From Asanoa ishikariensis (GTDB taxonomy: Bacteria; Actinomycetota; Actinomycetes; Mycobacteriales; Micromonosporaceae), in assembly GCF_900107455.1 (NCBI RefSeq), contig NZ_FNQB01000002.1, forward strand, positions 62,001 to 126,000: a stretch of 64,000 nt of DNA. The letters are read 5' to 3'. The notes under the pieces were generated by a model that made no database searches, was not told the origin of the DNA, and saw nothing but the letters and a program-made list of their open reading frames with translations. This document shows, in pieces, positions 8,746-17,457 of the stretch (within the stretch, counting starts at the first letter, position 1; each line of letters starts with the position of its first letter). The translations under genes were made by a program, and so were the position numbers.

Positions 8746-9780
8746 CTAGAGGATGGTCCAGGTGTCGCCGGTGGTGAGCAGCCCGGCGAGCTGGTCCTCG
8801 GGCGTACCCGTCGCCTTCGCCTTCGCGGTCTCGACCTGCGACACCACGAGCTCGTCGTAGGACGGCCGGTCCACCTTGCGGAACACCCCGATCGGCGTGT
8901 TGCGCAGGTCGAGCCCCGGCAGGCGGGACAGCGCGAACGCGTACGCCGGCTCGGAGACCGTGGCGTCGTGCACGACGATGTCGGCCGGGTCGACCGACGC
9001 CGTGTCACGCACCTCCAGGCCGAAGCCGCCCGGCGGGTGCACCACGCAGCGCTGGCCGTCGGCCCCGAAGGTGATCGGCTGGCCGTGCTCGAGCCGGATC
9101 AGGTACTCGTCGCGGGTGGCCGGGTCCTTGAGCGTCTCGAAGGCACCGTCGTTGAAGATGTTGCAGTTCTGGTAGATCTCCACGAACGCGGAGCCGTTGT
9201 GCTCGGCCGCGGCGCGCAGCACCGACTGGAGGTGCTTGCGGTCGGAGTCGAGGGTCCGCGCGACGAACGTGGCCTCGGCACCCAACGCCAGCGAGAGCGG
9301 GTTGAACGGCGAGTCAGCCGATCCGACCGGCGTCGACTTGGTGATCTTGCCGATCTCGGAGGTCGGGGAGTACTGCCCCTTGGTCAGCCCGTAGATCCGG
9401 TTGTTGAACAGCAGGATCTTCAGGTTGACGTTGCGGCGCAGCGCGTGGATCAGGTGGTTGCCACCGATCGAGAGCGCGTCGCCGTCGCCGGTGACCACCC
9501 AGACCGACAGGTCGGGGCGGCTGACCGACAGGCCGGTCGCGATCGCCGGCGCGCGGCCGTGGATCGAGTGCATCCCGTAGGTGTTCATGTAGTACGGGAA
9601 GCGCGACGAGCAGCCGATGCCGGACACGAACACGGTGCGCTCGCGCGGGATCTTCAGCTCGGGCATGAAGGACTGGACGGCCGCCAGGATCGCGTAGTCA
9701 CCGCACCCGGGACACCAGCGAACCTCCTGGTCGGACTTGAAGTCCTTCTGGGTCAGCTTCACTGCGACGGGCTCAGCCAT
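8746..9780 (-). CDS. korB: 2-oxoacid:ferredoxin oxidoreductase beta subunit
   Basis: The protein has 344 aa. It carries the thiamine-pyrophosphate-binding half of 2-oxoglutarate:ferredoxin oxidoreductase: WCPGCGDY near the N-terminus, GIGCSSRFPYY, the TPP/Mg motif GDGDALSIGGNH, and NNRIYGLTKGQYSPTS. With KorA it oxidatively decarboxylates 2-oxoglutarate to succinyl-CoA and reduces ferredoxin. The gene follows korA with an 8-nt overlap, so translation is coupled. Whether 2-oxoglutarate or another oxoacid is used cannot be read from sequence alone; the gamma-alpha fused partner favours the actinobacterial Kor type. Confidence 0.92.
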   Translation of the reverse strand: MAEPVAVKLTQKDFKSDQEVRWCPGCGDYAILAAVQSFMPELKIPRERTVFVSGIGCSSRFPYYMNTYGMHSIHGRAPAIATGLSVSRPDLSVWVVTGDGDALSIGGNHLIHALRRNVNLKILLFNNRIYGLTKGQYSPTSEIGKITKSTPVGSADSPFNPLSLALGAEATFVARTLDSDRKHLQSVLRAAAEHNGSAFVEIYQNCNIFNDGAFETLKDPATRDEYLIRLEHGQPITFGADGQRCVVHPPGGFGLEVRDTASVDPADIVVHDATVSEPAYAFALSRLPGLDLRNTPIGVFRKVDRPSYDELVVSQVETAKAKATGTPEDQLAGLLTTGDTWTIL

Positions 9781-11620
9781 TTTTCACGACTTCCTCGAGC
9801 ATGGACTCCAGCTTGGCGGCCGTGAAGGGCAGGCCGCTGACCTGGTTGTACGGGATGGCGTCGACGAGGAAGCGCGCCCGGATCACGTGGGCGAGCTGGC
9901 CCAGGTTCATCTCCGGGATGACCACGCGGTCGTAGCCCTTGAGCACCTCGCCGAGGTTGGCGGGCATCGGCGACAGGTGCCGCAGGTGGGCCTGCGCGAT
10001 CGGCAGGCCGCGCTGGCGCAGTGCGCGGCAGGCGGCGCCGATCGGGCCGTAGGTCGAGCCCCAGCCCAGCACCAGCGTGCGCGCGTCGCCGTCGGGGTCT
10101 TCCACCTCGATGTCGGGCACCGGGATGCCCTCGATCCGGGCGGCCCGGGTGCGCACCATGAAGTCGTGGTTCGCCGGGTCGTACGAGATGTCGCCCGTCT
10201 TGTCGGCCTTCTCCAGACCGCCGATCCGGTGCTCCAACCCCGGCGTGCCCGGGATCGCCCACGGCCGGGCCATCGTGACCGGGTCGCGCAGGTAAGGCAG
10301 GAACGTCTTGCCGTCTTCGCCGTTGGGCTCGGTCGCGAACTCGACCCGCAGGTCGGGCAGCGAGTCGACCTCGGGCAGCAGCCACGGCTCGGAGCCGTTC
10401 GCCACGTAGTTGTCGGACAGCAGGATCACCGGCGTGCGGTACGTCAGCGCGATCCTGGCCGCCTCGAGCGCGGCGAAGAAGCAGTCGGACGGCGACCGTG
10501 GCGCGACGACGGCGACCGGCGCCTCGCCGTGCCGGCCGAACAGCGCCATGTTGAGGTCGGCCTGCTCGGTCTTGGTCGGCAGACCGGTCGACGGGCCGGC
10601 CCGCTGCACGTCGATGATCACCAGCGGCAGCTCCAGCGCGACCGCCAGGGAGATCGTCTCGCCCTTGAGCGCGACGCCCGGGCCGGACGTGGTGGTGATG
10701 CCGAGGCTGCCACCGTACGAGGCGCCGAGCGCGGCACCGATCGCGGCGATCTCGTCTTCGGCCTGCATCGTGGTGACGCCGAACCGCTTGTGCTTGCTCA
10801 GCTCGTGCAGGATGTCGGACGCCGGGGTGATCGGGTACGCACCGAGGAAGACCGGCAGGCCCGAGCGCACGCCGGCGGCCACGAGGCCCAGCGACAGCGC
10901 CTGGTTGCCGGTGATGTTGCGGTAGGTCCCCGGGCTCATCTTCGCCGGCTTGACCTCGTAGCGGACGCCGAAGTCCTCGGTCGTCTCGCCGAAGTTCCAC
11001 CCGGCCTTGAACGCCGCGATGTTGGCCGCGACCAACTCCGGGCGAGCGGCGAACTTGCGCTCCAGGAAACGGAGCGTCGAGTCGTAGGGCCGCGAGTACA
11101 TCCAGGAGAGCAGGCCGAGAGCGAACATGTTCTTCGCGCGCTCGGCGTCCTTCTTCGAGACGTCGTGGTCGGCGAGGGCGCCGATCGTCATCGCGGTCAG
11201 CGCGACCGGGTGCAACGAGTAGCCGTCGAGCGAACCGTCTTCGAGCGGGTTCGCCGCATAACCCACCTTGGTGAGGTTGCGCTTGGTGAACTCGTCGGTG
11301 TTGACGATGATGTCGGCGCCGCGCGGCAGGTCACCCACGTTGGCTTTGAGCGCTGCCGGGTTCATCGCGACCAGCACGTTGGGGGCGTCACCCGGCGTGA
11401 GGATGTCGGTGTCGGCGAAATGCACCTGGAAGCTGGAGACCCCTGGCAGGGTGCCGGCGGGCGCCCGGATCTCCGCGGGGAAGTTGGGTAGCGTCGAGAT
11501 GTCGTTGCCGAGCTGGGCGGTCTCCGACGTGAATCGATCGCCGGTGAGCTGCATGCCGTCGCCGGAGTCGCCAGCGAAGCGGATGACCACGCGATCCAGT
11601 TGACGGACCTGTTTGGCCAC
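9773..11620 (-). CDS. korA: 2-oxoacid:ferredoxin oxidoreductase, fused gamma-alpha subunit
   Basis: The protein has 615 aa from the GTG at 11620, which has GGAGG about 9 nt upstream; an in-frame ATG at 11686 lacks a ribosome site. The N-terminal gamma domain (RVVIRFAGDSGDGMQLTGDRF) is followed by the alpha (pyrimidine-binding) domain from about residue 210 (GNQALSLGLVAAGVRSG, AYPITPASDILHEL, GSLGITTTSGPG). The C-terminal domain ends with GEVLKGYDRVVIPEMNLGQLA. The gamma-alpha fusion is normal for actinobacterial KorA. It forms a heterotetramer with the downstream KorB and feeds electrons to ferredoxin. The 190-nt upstream gap should hold the operon promoter; no clear motif was found. Confidence 0.92.
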   Translation of the reverse strand: MAKQVRQLDRVVIRFAGDSGDGMQLTGDRFTSETAQLGNDISTLPNFPAEIRAPAGTLPGVSSFQVHFADTDILTPGDAPNVLVAMNPAALKANVGDLPRGADIIVNTDEFTKRNLTKVGYAANPLEDGSLDGYSLHPVALTAMTIGALADHDVSKKDAERAKNMFALGLLSWMYSRPYDSTLRFLERKFAARPELVAANIAAFKAGWNFGETTEDFGVRYEVKPAKMSPGTYRNITGNQALSLGLVAAGVRSGLPVFLGAYPITPASDILHELSKHKRFGVTTMQAEDEIAAIGAALGASYGGSLGITTTSGPGVALKGETISLAVALELPLVIIDVQRAGPSTGLPTKTEQADLNMALFGRHGEAPVAVVAPRSPSDCFFAALEAARIALTYRTPVILLSDNYVANGSEPWLLPEVDSLPDLRVEFATEPNGEDGKTFLPYLRDPVTMARPWAIPGTPGLEHRIGGLEKADKTGDISYDPANHDFMVRTRAARIEGIPVPDIEVEDPDGDARTLVLGWGSTYGPIGAACRALRQRGLPIAQAHLRHLSPMPANLGEVLKGYDRVVIPEMNLGQLAHVIRARFLVDAIPYNQVSGLPFTAAKLESMLEEVVKNG

Positions 11621-11814
11621 GAGAAGCTGACCTCCTTGCCGGACGGCGGCGGCGGGGTCGCGCGTCGTTGGGCCGTCCCGCTCCATGTTGTGTCTTGGAA
11701 AAGCGTACGTCCCGGGAACAGCCTTTCCACGTACCGGGTCCCGCCCGGTGAGACGACCTTCTCACGTCGGGGTCAGGGTTGCCTTACTTGTGAGCGAAAG
11801 CACTGCTCACGGGC

Positions 11815-13224
11815 CTAGTCACGAGTCGCCGCATCGAAGGCCGCGGTGGTGTCGTCTTCTATACGGCGACGCAGCGACGTCGTGGCGAGGGTGATGGCCA
11901 GGACCACCAGGAGTACCGAGACGATCACCAGAGCGAGCGCGGTCTTCTGTACGCCGGTCAGACCGTCGGTGCTCTCGGACACCTTCGCGAAGCCGCCGAT
12001 CACGCCCTGGGAGGCCGTCGGGCCGGCCGCGCCCCCCGGGCTGGCCGCCGGCGTGGCGGTGGCCGCGGCGGCGGTGATCCGGAAGCTCATCTGCACCTGC
12101 TTGGTGCGGCCGCCCGAGGTCAGCATGCCGAACACCGCGCCCGACAGCGGCGCCAGGCGCTGTGCCTCGGCCGTCGCGCGCAGCGGCACCGTGGTGGTGA
12201 CCGTTTCGTCGGCGCGCAGCCGGCCCACGTCGCATCGGAAGCGCTCGCCGTTGGACGCGCAGCCGGCGGGCTGGCCGTCGACCGTCACTCCCTCGGGCAG
12301 CAGCACCTCGACGGCACCCGTCGACGCGTCGTCGCCGGTGTTGGTCAGCTTGACCTGGAGGTTGGCCGGGCCGGTCGGGGAGTCGAAGTTGACCTCGCCG
12401 GCGGCGAGCCCGATCCCGGCGACCGGCGGGCCGGGCGGGAAGAGCACCGCGAAACCCTGGTTGTCGACGATCGAGCCGAGGTCCGGCCGGGAGACCGCGG
12501 CCGCAGTGACGTCGACCGAGCCACCCAGCGGCATCTGCTGCCAGGCGTTGCCCGCCACCCGGACGCGGATCGAGGTCTCGAAGCGATGGCCTGGCCCGGC
12601 GACCCAGGATCCGCACACGTACGAGCGCCCGCCGGACAGCGCGCAGCCCGCCGTGCCGGCGTCGGTCACCCCGGCCGGCAGGGTGTAGCGCATCGTCATC
12701 CGCTCGACGATCGAGCCGGTGTTGGTGACCACCACCCGCAGGGTGGCCGGGCTGCTGGACCGCGACCAGTAGGACCAACCCAGGCTGACGTCGCCGGTCC
12801 AGACCGTGGCGCCTAGCTGCGGCTGGCCGGGCAGCACCGGGCCGGGCTGTTCGGGCGGGGCACCCGTCGGGTGGTCCTCCCTGGCCGACGGCCTGGTGGT
12901 CGGTCGCCGCGTCGTCGGGTCGGTGGACGGCTGCTCCGTCGGCTGCTCGGAGGCGGTCGGCGAGCTGGTCGGCTCCGGCGACGTCGGATCGTCGCTCGGC
13001 ACCGGGTTGGTCGGCGGGGAGTCGGGCTCGGTCGCGCTGGTCTCGGGGTCGCCCGGGTTGCCGCCGGTGTCGTCGCCAGGGTCGAGGGCAGCCGTTACGC
13101 CGACCGGGCTGGCCGCGCCGGCTCCCATCGACGGGACCGTCACGATGAGAGCCATCATCCCGGCCGCGATCAGGCCGGCAACGGACGCGCGGAGCAGGGC
13201 GTACGCGCGCTGGCTGCTCGCCAT
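11815..13224 (-). CDS. Cell-surface protein with Pro/Thr linker, DUF11-like repeats and C-terminal membrane anchor
   Basis: The protein has 469 aa. The ATG has GGAGG 4 nt upstream. A signal peptide (about 1-38, ending GAGAASP) is followed by about 100 residues rich in Pro, Thr, Ser and Glu (DPTSPEPTSSPTASEQPTEQ). Two beta-sandwich domains of the DUF11/CARDB kind follow (LRVVVTNTGSIVERMTMRY; LQVKLTNTGDDASTGAVEVLL), each with a Cys pair. Near the C-terminus lie a membrane helix (ALALVIVSVLLVVLAITLA) and a short basic tail. Function is unknown; an envelope-spanning or wall-exposed structural protein is inferred. It is divergent from nuoA across 157 nt. Confidence 0.7.
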   Translation of the reverse strand: MASSQRAYALLRASVAGLIAAGMMALIVTVPSMGAGAASPVGVTAALDPGDDTGGNPGDPETSATEPDSPPTNPVPSDDPTSPEPTSSPTASEQPTEQPSTDPTTRRPTTRPSAREDHPTGAPPEQPGPVLPGQPQLGATVWTGDVSLGWSYWSRSSSPATLRVVVTNTGSIVERMTMRYTLPAGVTDAGTAGCALSGGRSYVCGSWVAGPGHRFETSIRVRVAGNAWQQMPLGGSVDVTAAAVSRPDLGSIVDNQGFAVLFPPGPPVAGIGLAAGEVNFDSPTGPANLQVKLTNTGDDASTGAVEVLLPEGVTVDGQPAGCASNGERFRCDVGRLRADETVTTTVPLRATAEAQRLAPLSGAVFGMLTSGGRTKQVQMSFRITAAAATATPAASPGGAAGPTASQGVIGGFAKVSESTDGLTGVQKTALALVIVSVLLVVLAITLATTSLRRRIEDDTTAAFDAATRD

Positions 13225-13368
13225 GGTTCCTCCGACCGTTGCTGGGGTGCCTCATTATTCGGCGATACTTGCCACCGGACACCCGTTCCGTCGGAAACAA
13301 AACCGTAACTCCCGCCCTTTGCCGGCTGACCCGAGATCATCGGCCGACTCGAATCGCCCGAACGGCGG

Positions 13369-13374
13369 TAGAGT
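13369..13374 (+). promoter_or_regulatory. Leaderless -10 element of nuoA
   Basis: TAGAGT lies 7 nt before the ATG at 13382, and no Shine-Dalgarno is present. Confidence 0.45.
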
Positions 13375-13381
13375 CCCGGCC

Positions 13382-13759
13382 ATGACGGGTTACCTCGGGT
13401 CGTACGCGACGCTGGGGCTCCTCCTGTTGGCGAGCGTGCTGATCTTTGTCGGGGCGTTCAGCGCCAACCGGCTGCTCAGTCCGGCCAATCCGGCCGAGCC
13501 CGTGGGCAAGCGCCTGACCTATGAGAGCGGCGTCGACCCGGTCGGTGGCGACTGGGCACAAATGCAGATCCGCTATTACGTGTACGCGTACCTTTACGTG
13601 CTTTTCGCGGTCGAGGCCGTTTTTCTCTTTCCGTGGGCGGTGGTCTTCGACCGCCCCGGCTTCGGTGCGACGACCGTGGTGGAAATGGCCATCTTCGTGG
13701 CCGTCCTGGCGCTCGGCATCCTCTACGCCTGGCGCAAGAAGATTCTCAACTGGACTTAG
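13382..13759 (+). CDS. nuoA: NADH-quinone oxidoreductase subunit A, orphan copy
   Basis: The protein has 125 aa with three membrane segments. It carries the NuoA signature around the second helix (KRLTYESGVDPVG, then QIRYYVYAYLYVLFAVEAVFLFPW) and ends GILYAWRKKILNW. NuoA is a small membrane subunit of complex I at the junction with the peripheral arm. It is normally the first gene of nuoA-N, yet here it is followed 8 nt later by the convergent folP2-type gene and no other nuo gene is nearby. It may be a second, stand-alone copy. korAB, which makes reduced ferredoxin, is 1.8 kb away; a functional link is speculation. Confidence 0.88.
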   Translation: MTGYLGSYATLGLLLLASVLIFVGAFSANRLLSPANPAEPVGKRLTYESGVDPVGGDWAQMQIRYYVYAYLYVLFAVEAVFLFPWAVVFDRPGFGATTVVEMAIFVAVLALGILYAWRKKILNWT

Positions 13760-13767
13760 GGCGCGTC

Positions 13768-14637
13768 CTAGGCGAGGCCTCGGCGGGAGACCGCCGGCGG
13801 GCGGTCGCCGCGGATCGACGCCACGGTGTCGAGCACGCGGCGGGTCTCACGGACCTGGTGTGCCCGGAACATCCGGGCGCCGAGCCAGGCGGAGACGGCG
13901 GTCGCCGCGAGGGTGCCCTCCAGTCGCTCCTCGACGGGCAGGTCGAGCGTCTCGCCGATGAAGTCCTTGTTGGACAGTGCGACCAGCACCGGCCAGCCGG
14001 TGGCCACCAGGTCGCCCAGCCGCCGGGTGAGCTCCAGCGAGTGCCGGGTGTTCTTGCCGAAGTCGTGCGCGGGGTCGATGACGATGCCGTCGGCGCGTAC
14101 GCCCAGGGCCTGCGCCCGCCGCGCCAACGCGGTGACCGTGTCGACGGCATCGGTGACGACGTCGGTGAACGCGGCCCGGTGCGGGCGGGTACGCGGTCGC
14201 AGGCCGCCCGCATGGGTGCAGACCAGCCCCGCACCGGTCGCGGCGGCGACCTCGGCCAGTCGTGGGTCCGCGCCGGCCCAGGTGTCGTTGATCAGGTCCG
14301 CGCCGGCCGCGACCGCCTCGGTGGCGACCTCGGCGCGCCAGGTATCGATCGAGATGACCGTGTCCGGGAAGGCCGCGCGCACCGTGGCCACGGTGGCGAC
14401 CGTGCGGGCGATCTCCTCGGCCGGGTCGACGTGGTCGCCCGGGCCGGCCTTCACGCCGCCGATGTCGATGACGTCGGCGCCGTCCCGGACCGCCGCCTCG
14501 ACCGCACGCAGGGCGGCGTCAGCGGCATATGTGGCTCCCCGGTCGAAGAACGAGTCGGGTGTCCGGTTCACGATCGCCATGACCACGAGGTCCGTCGGGC
14601 CGAACGTACGCGGACCCAGCCGCAACTCGCCCGACAT
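13768..14637 (-). CDS. folP2: FolP2-type dihydropteroate synthase homologue
   Basis: The protein has 289 aa from the ATG at 14637, preceded by AGGAGGA. It is a TIM-barrel pterin-binding protein with VMAIVNRTPDSFFDRGATYA at the N-terminus, DVIDIGGVKAGPG, ISIDTWRAEVA, LINDTWAG, and a late ARMFRAHQVRETRR. NRTPDSFxDRG, in place of NVTPDSFSDGG, is typical of the actinobacterial FolP2 group; mycobacterial FolP2 proteins are reported not to replace FolP1 in folate synthesis. The neighbours (DivIVA-like gene, tag, DUF3117) match the Rv1207 setting. gpgS (Rv1208), usually next door, is absent. The true activity is uncertain. Confidence 0.82.
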   Translation of the reverse strand: MSGELRLGPRTFGPTDLVVMAIVNRTPDSFFDRGATYAADAALRAVEAAVRDGADVIDIGGVKAGPGDHVDPAEEIARTVATVATVRAAFPDTVISIDTWRAEVATEAVAAGADLINDTWAGADPRLAEVAAATGAGLVCTHAGGLRPRTRPHRAAFTDVVTDAVDTVTALARRAQALGVRADGIVIDPAHDFGKNTRHSLELTRRLGDLVATGWPVLVALSNKDFIGETLDLPVEERLEGTLAATAVSAWLGARMFRAHQVRETRRVLDTVASIRGDRPPAVSRRGLA

Positions 14638-14746
14638 ATCGATTCCTCCTGCCGCCGTCGTACCACTGGCTTGATCCTTGCCCGCGAAGGTGGACGACGG
14701 GGTGGCGGGGTCGACCCTCTCGGCGCGACATGCCACGATCGGGCGT

Positions 14747-15769
14747 ATGGGTCAGCTACTCCTTATTGTGGTCGTCGCGGTCACCGTCGCGGCGGTCGTG
14801 TTCGGCGTGACCGTGCTGGTCAGCGGTCGCGACCCGGGCCTGTCGCCCGCCGAGCCCGACGGTCGGGCATTACCGCTGCCCACCACCCGGCCACTGCTGG
14901 AGGCCGACCTCGGCGACGTGCGCTTCGACCTGGCCACCCGGGGCTACCGGATGGCCCAGGTCGACCAGGCGCTGCGCCGCGCCGCCTACGACATCGGCTA
15001 CAAGGACGAGCTGATCGGCGTCCTGGAGGCCGAGGTCAACGCCCTCCGCGAGGGTCGGGTGCTGGACGCCGACGCGCTGCGCCGGGCTCGCGAGGCTGCC
15101 CAGGCCCCGCCGCCGCCGGCACCCGCGGCGACCGAACCCGGCAAGCCGGGGTGGACCGAGTTCACCCGCCCGGCTGACTCTGACGAAATCGCCGACGAGC
15201 CCACGGCGGCTGTTCCGGCCGAAACGGCGGTGGCCGAGCCGGCCCCGACCGAGTCCGTGGACGCCCCGTCGGCGCCCGTTCCCGCTGCCTCCGACGCCGC
15301 TGACCCGGCCGCCGAGGTGGCACCTGACCAGGCCGAGCCCGCCGCCGCCGAGCAGGACCCGAAGCCGGCTCAGGCCGCGGCCACCGCAGTCGTCTCGGAG
15401 CCGGAGCCGGCCGCACCGGCCGAGTCGGCCGGGCCGACCGTCGTGTCCGCGCCGGCCGCAACCGATTCGACGGCGGCGATCGAGCCGGCCGCGGCAGCGC
15501 AGTCCAGCGGGTCCGAGCAGGCCAGCGGGGTCGAGCCGGCCAGCGCGACCGAGCCGGCCGCACCGGCCAAGGCGCGCGCCCCGCGGAAGACCCCCGCGAC
15601 CCGCACCTCGCGCCCGACCAAGCGGGCCGCCGCCGCGGCGGCGGAGCCGAACGAGGCCGAATCCCCGGGTGTTTCGCCGGAAGGCGCGCCAATCAGGAAA
15701 TCGGCCATCGAGTCGGAAACCTCGGAAGTCGCGGCTCCGACGGAAGACGCCGAATCGGCCCGCCGATGA
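14747..15769 (+). CDS. DivIVA-domain membrane protein with long Ala/Pro-rich tail
   Basis: The protein has 340 aa. An N-terminal membrane helix (LLLIVVVAVTVAAVVFGVTVLV) is followed by a DivIVA-like segment (DLGDVRFDLATRGYRMAQVDQALRRAAYDI, then a short coiled coil ending EVNALREG). This combination corresponds to the small Rv1209-type protein found beside folP2 in mycobacteria. From about residue 115 the protein is low-complexity Ala/Pro/Glu/Ser, with a basic patch near residue 285 (KARAPRKTPATRTSRPTKRA). The tail is not seen in the mycobacterial protein. A polar or septal role is suggested by the DivIVA motif only. The stop overlaps the next start (ATGA). Confidence 0.7.
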   Translation: MGQLLLIVVVAVTVAAVVFGVTVLVSGRDPGLSPAEPDGRALPLPTTRPLLEADLGDVRFDLATRGYRMAQVDQALRRAAYDIGYKDELIGVLEAEVNALREGRVLDADALRRAREAAQAPPPPAPAATEPGKPGWTEFTRPADSDEIADEPTAAVPAETAVAEPAPTESVDAPSAPVPAASDAADPAAEVAPDQAEPAAAEQDPKPAQAAATAVVSEPEPAAPAESAGPTVVSAPAATDSTAAIEPAAAAQSSGSEQASGVEPASATEPAAPAKARAPRKTPATRTSRPTKRAAAAAAEPNEAESPGVSPEGAPIRKSAIESETSEVAAPTEDAESARR

Positions 15770-16251
15770 GGGAGGAAGACCTGCGGGACGCCGCCCAGCC
15801 GGGTGCCGGCGAGGTCACCGCGACGGTCATCATCCGCGCGCCCGCCAAGCAGGTGTACGAGGCGTTCACCGCCTGGCGCCGGCAGGGCGAGTGGATCCCG
15901 TTCACCACCGTTCGGGTGATCTCCGGCGACGGCGGTGAGGGCTCCGTGATCGAGGCGGTCACCGCGCTCGGTCCGGCCGTCCTCCGGGACGAGTTCCGGG
16001 TGGCGCGGCTGGACCCGCCCTACGAGGTGCGGGTCATCCACCAGGGCCGGCTGCTGCGCGGCCCCGGCGTGCTGCGCTGCACCCCGATGGGCCAGGACCG
16101 CACCCAGGTCGTCTGGCACGAGTGGTTCCACCTGCCCGGCGGCGCCGCGGGCCGGGTCGCCTGGCCGGTGCTGTGGCCGGGTTCGAAGTTCAGCCTGACC
16201 CAGGCCCTCAAGCGCTTCGCGCGCCTGGTCGAGGCCGGCCGGCTGCCCTGA
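15766..16251 (+). CDS. SRPBCC (START/polyketide-cyclase-like) domain protein
   Basis: The protein has 161 aa. The SRPBCC helix-grip pattern starts at EVTATVIIRAPAKQVYEAFTAW and ends with a long C-terminal helix (WPGSKFSLTQALKRFARLVE). Such proteins bind hydrophobic ligands, but no ligand can be named. The ATG lies inside the stop region of the DivIVA-like gene (4-nt overlap), so the two are translationally coupled. The tag gene follows after 32 nt with its own promoter. Confidence 0.72.
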   Translation: MREEDLRDAAQPGAGEVTATVIIRAPAKQVYEAFTAWRRQGEWIPFTTVRVISGDGGEGSVIEAVTALGPAVLRDEFRVARLDPPYEVRVIHQGRLLRGPGVLRCTPMGQDRTQVVWHEWFHLPGGAAGRVAWPVLWPGSKFSLTQALKRFARLVEAGRLP

Positions 16252-16271
16252 GGACTGTCGTACCCGGCTCA

Positions 16272-16277
16272 TAGGCT
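16272..16277 (+). promoter_or_regulatory. Leaderless -10 element of tag
   Basis: TAGGCT lies 6 nt before the GTG start at 16284, and there is no Shine-Dalgarno. It is the same hexamer as at mgtE/phzF and two other genes of this window. Confidence 0.5.
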
Positions 16278-16283
16278 CGGCTC

Positions 16284-16853
16284 GTGACAGACCTCGTGAT
16301 CGGCGCCGACGGCAAGGCGCGCTGCCCGTGGGGCAGCAGCACCGACTACCTCGCCTACCACGACACCGAGTGGGGGCAGCCGCTGCACGGCGACGACCAT
16401 CTCTTCGAGCGGATGACGCTGGAGGCGTTCCAGTCCGGCCTGTCCTGGCTGACCATCCTGCGCAAGCGGGAGAACTTCCGGGCCGCGTTCGACCACTTCA
16501 AGATCAAAAAGATTGCCGCGTACGACGCCGGTGACGTCGCCCGCTTGATGGCCGACGTCGGGATCGTCCGCAACCGGCAGAAGGTCGACGCCGCGATCGC
16601 CAACGCCCGCGCCGCGCTCGAGCTCAGCGGTGGTCTGAGCAAGCTGCTGTGGTCCTACGCGCCGCCGCCACGGCCACACCGCCCGCGCGGGTCCGCGCAG
16701 GTCCCGGCCATCACGCCCGAGTCGACCGCGATGGCCAAAGACCTCAAGAAGCGCGGGTTCCGGTTCGTCGGCCCCACGACCGCCTACGCGCTGATGCAGG
16801 CGACCGGCATGGTCGACGACCACCTGGCCGGCTGCCACGTGCCGCCGCACTGA
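16284..16853 (+). CDS. tag: DNA-3-methyladenine glycosylase I
   Basis: The protein has 189 aa. The TAG-family pattern is clear: CPWG, YHDTEWGQPLHGDDHLFERM, the helix-hairpin segment FQSGLSWLTILRKRENFR, and GFRFVGPTTAYALMQATGMVDDHLAGC. The zinc-binding residues (Cys14, His30-region and the terminal HLAGCHVPPH) are present. It excises 3-methyladenine from alkylated DNA. Mycobacterial Rv1210 occupies the same position between the Rv1209-like gene and DUF3117. Length is normal. Confidence 0.93.
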   Translation: MTDLVIGADGKARCPWGSSTDYLAYHDTEWGQPLHGDDHLFERMTLEAFQSGLSWLTILRKRENFRAAFDHFKIKKIAAYDAGDVARLMADVGIVRNRQKVDAAIANARAALELSGGLSKLLWSYAPPPRPHRPRGSAQVPAITPESTAMAKDLKKRGFRFVGPTTAYALMQATGMVDDHLAGCHVPPH

Positions 16854-16884
16854 CCTGGAGCGGCCCTGTGATGGGATGGTCGGC

Positions 16885-17457
16885 ATGGCACAGTGGGCGG
16901 TCGTCATCCCCGAGGCGAGGTTGGCAAGTGAGCGGCTCTTCCACCACGAGACGCTCGAGCTGTCCGACGGCGGCGACGTTCCGGGCCCGGTCGAGGGTGA
17001 CCAGGTGCTGATCGTCGCCGAGGAACCGGCGCCGCGGGTGGTGGCCCTCGGCCGGATCACGGCCGCGGCCGGCCGGGCCGACGACGACCCGGACAACGCC
17101 GACGTCGCGCCGGGCGGCCCGGTGGTGGTCACCTACACGCGCCGCTTCTTCGACGAGCCGACCGATGCCGCCGAGCTGACCCTGGCCGGCCCGCTCACGT
17201 CGGTCGACGCGCCGACCTTCGCGGCCCTGTCGGCCCGGGTCACGCCCGCCGTCGACAACCGCACCTGGCTGGTCAGCCTCGACCTGCCGATCGAGGCACC
17301 CAACCCGGCCGAGGCGGTCCGGCTCTTCTGGACCTACGTCATGGAGCTGGGCCCGCGCGAGCTGCCCACCTACGTGTCCCCGTCCGACGACGAGCTGGCC
17401 ATGCAGGCCTTCGTCCTGGGCGAAGAAGCCAACCAGGACCCGGAAGAAGAGGACTAG
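16885..17457 (+). CDS. Conserved hypothetical protein, possible PUA/EVE-like fold
   Basis: The protein has 190 aa from the ATG at 16885; an in-frame ATG at 16876 is possible. The first third (MAQWAVVIPEARLASERLF, then GDQVLIVAE and RVVALGRITAAAG, then VVVTYTRRFF) reads like a small beta-barrel of the EVE/PUA type, but no signature residues confirm this. The C-terminus is acidic (NQDPEEED). It sits between tag and the convergent enoyl-CoA hydratase, and its TAG stop at 17455-17457 touches the opposing stop. I do not recognise a function. Confidence 0.6.
   Translation: MAQWAVVIPEARLASERLFHHETLELSDGGDVPGPVEGDQVLIVAEEPAPRVVALGRITAAAGRADDDPDNADVAPGGPVVVTYTRRFFDEPTDAAELTLAGPLTSVDAPTFAALSARVTPAVDNRTWLVSLDLPIEAPNPAEAVRLFWTYVMELGPRELPTYVSPSDDELAMQAFVLGEEANQDPEEED

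Noticed and set aside
11773-11791. Iron-box-like sequence (DtxR/IdeR) upstream of korA
   Set aside because: Only about 12 of 19 positions match and one half-site is poor. The hairpin next to it is also weak.
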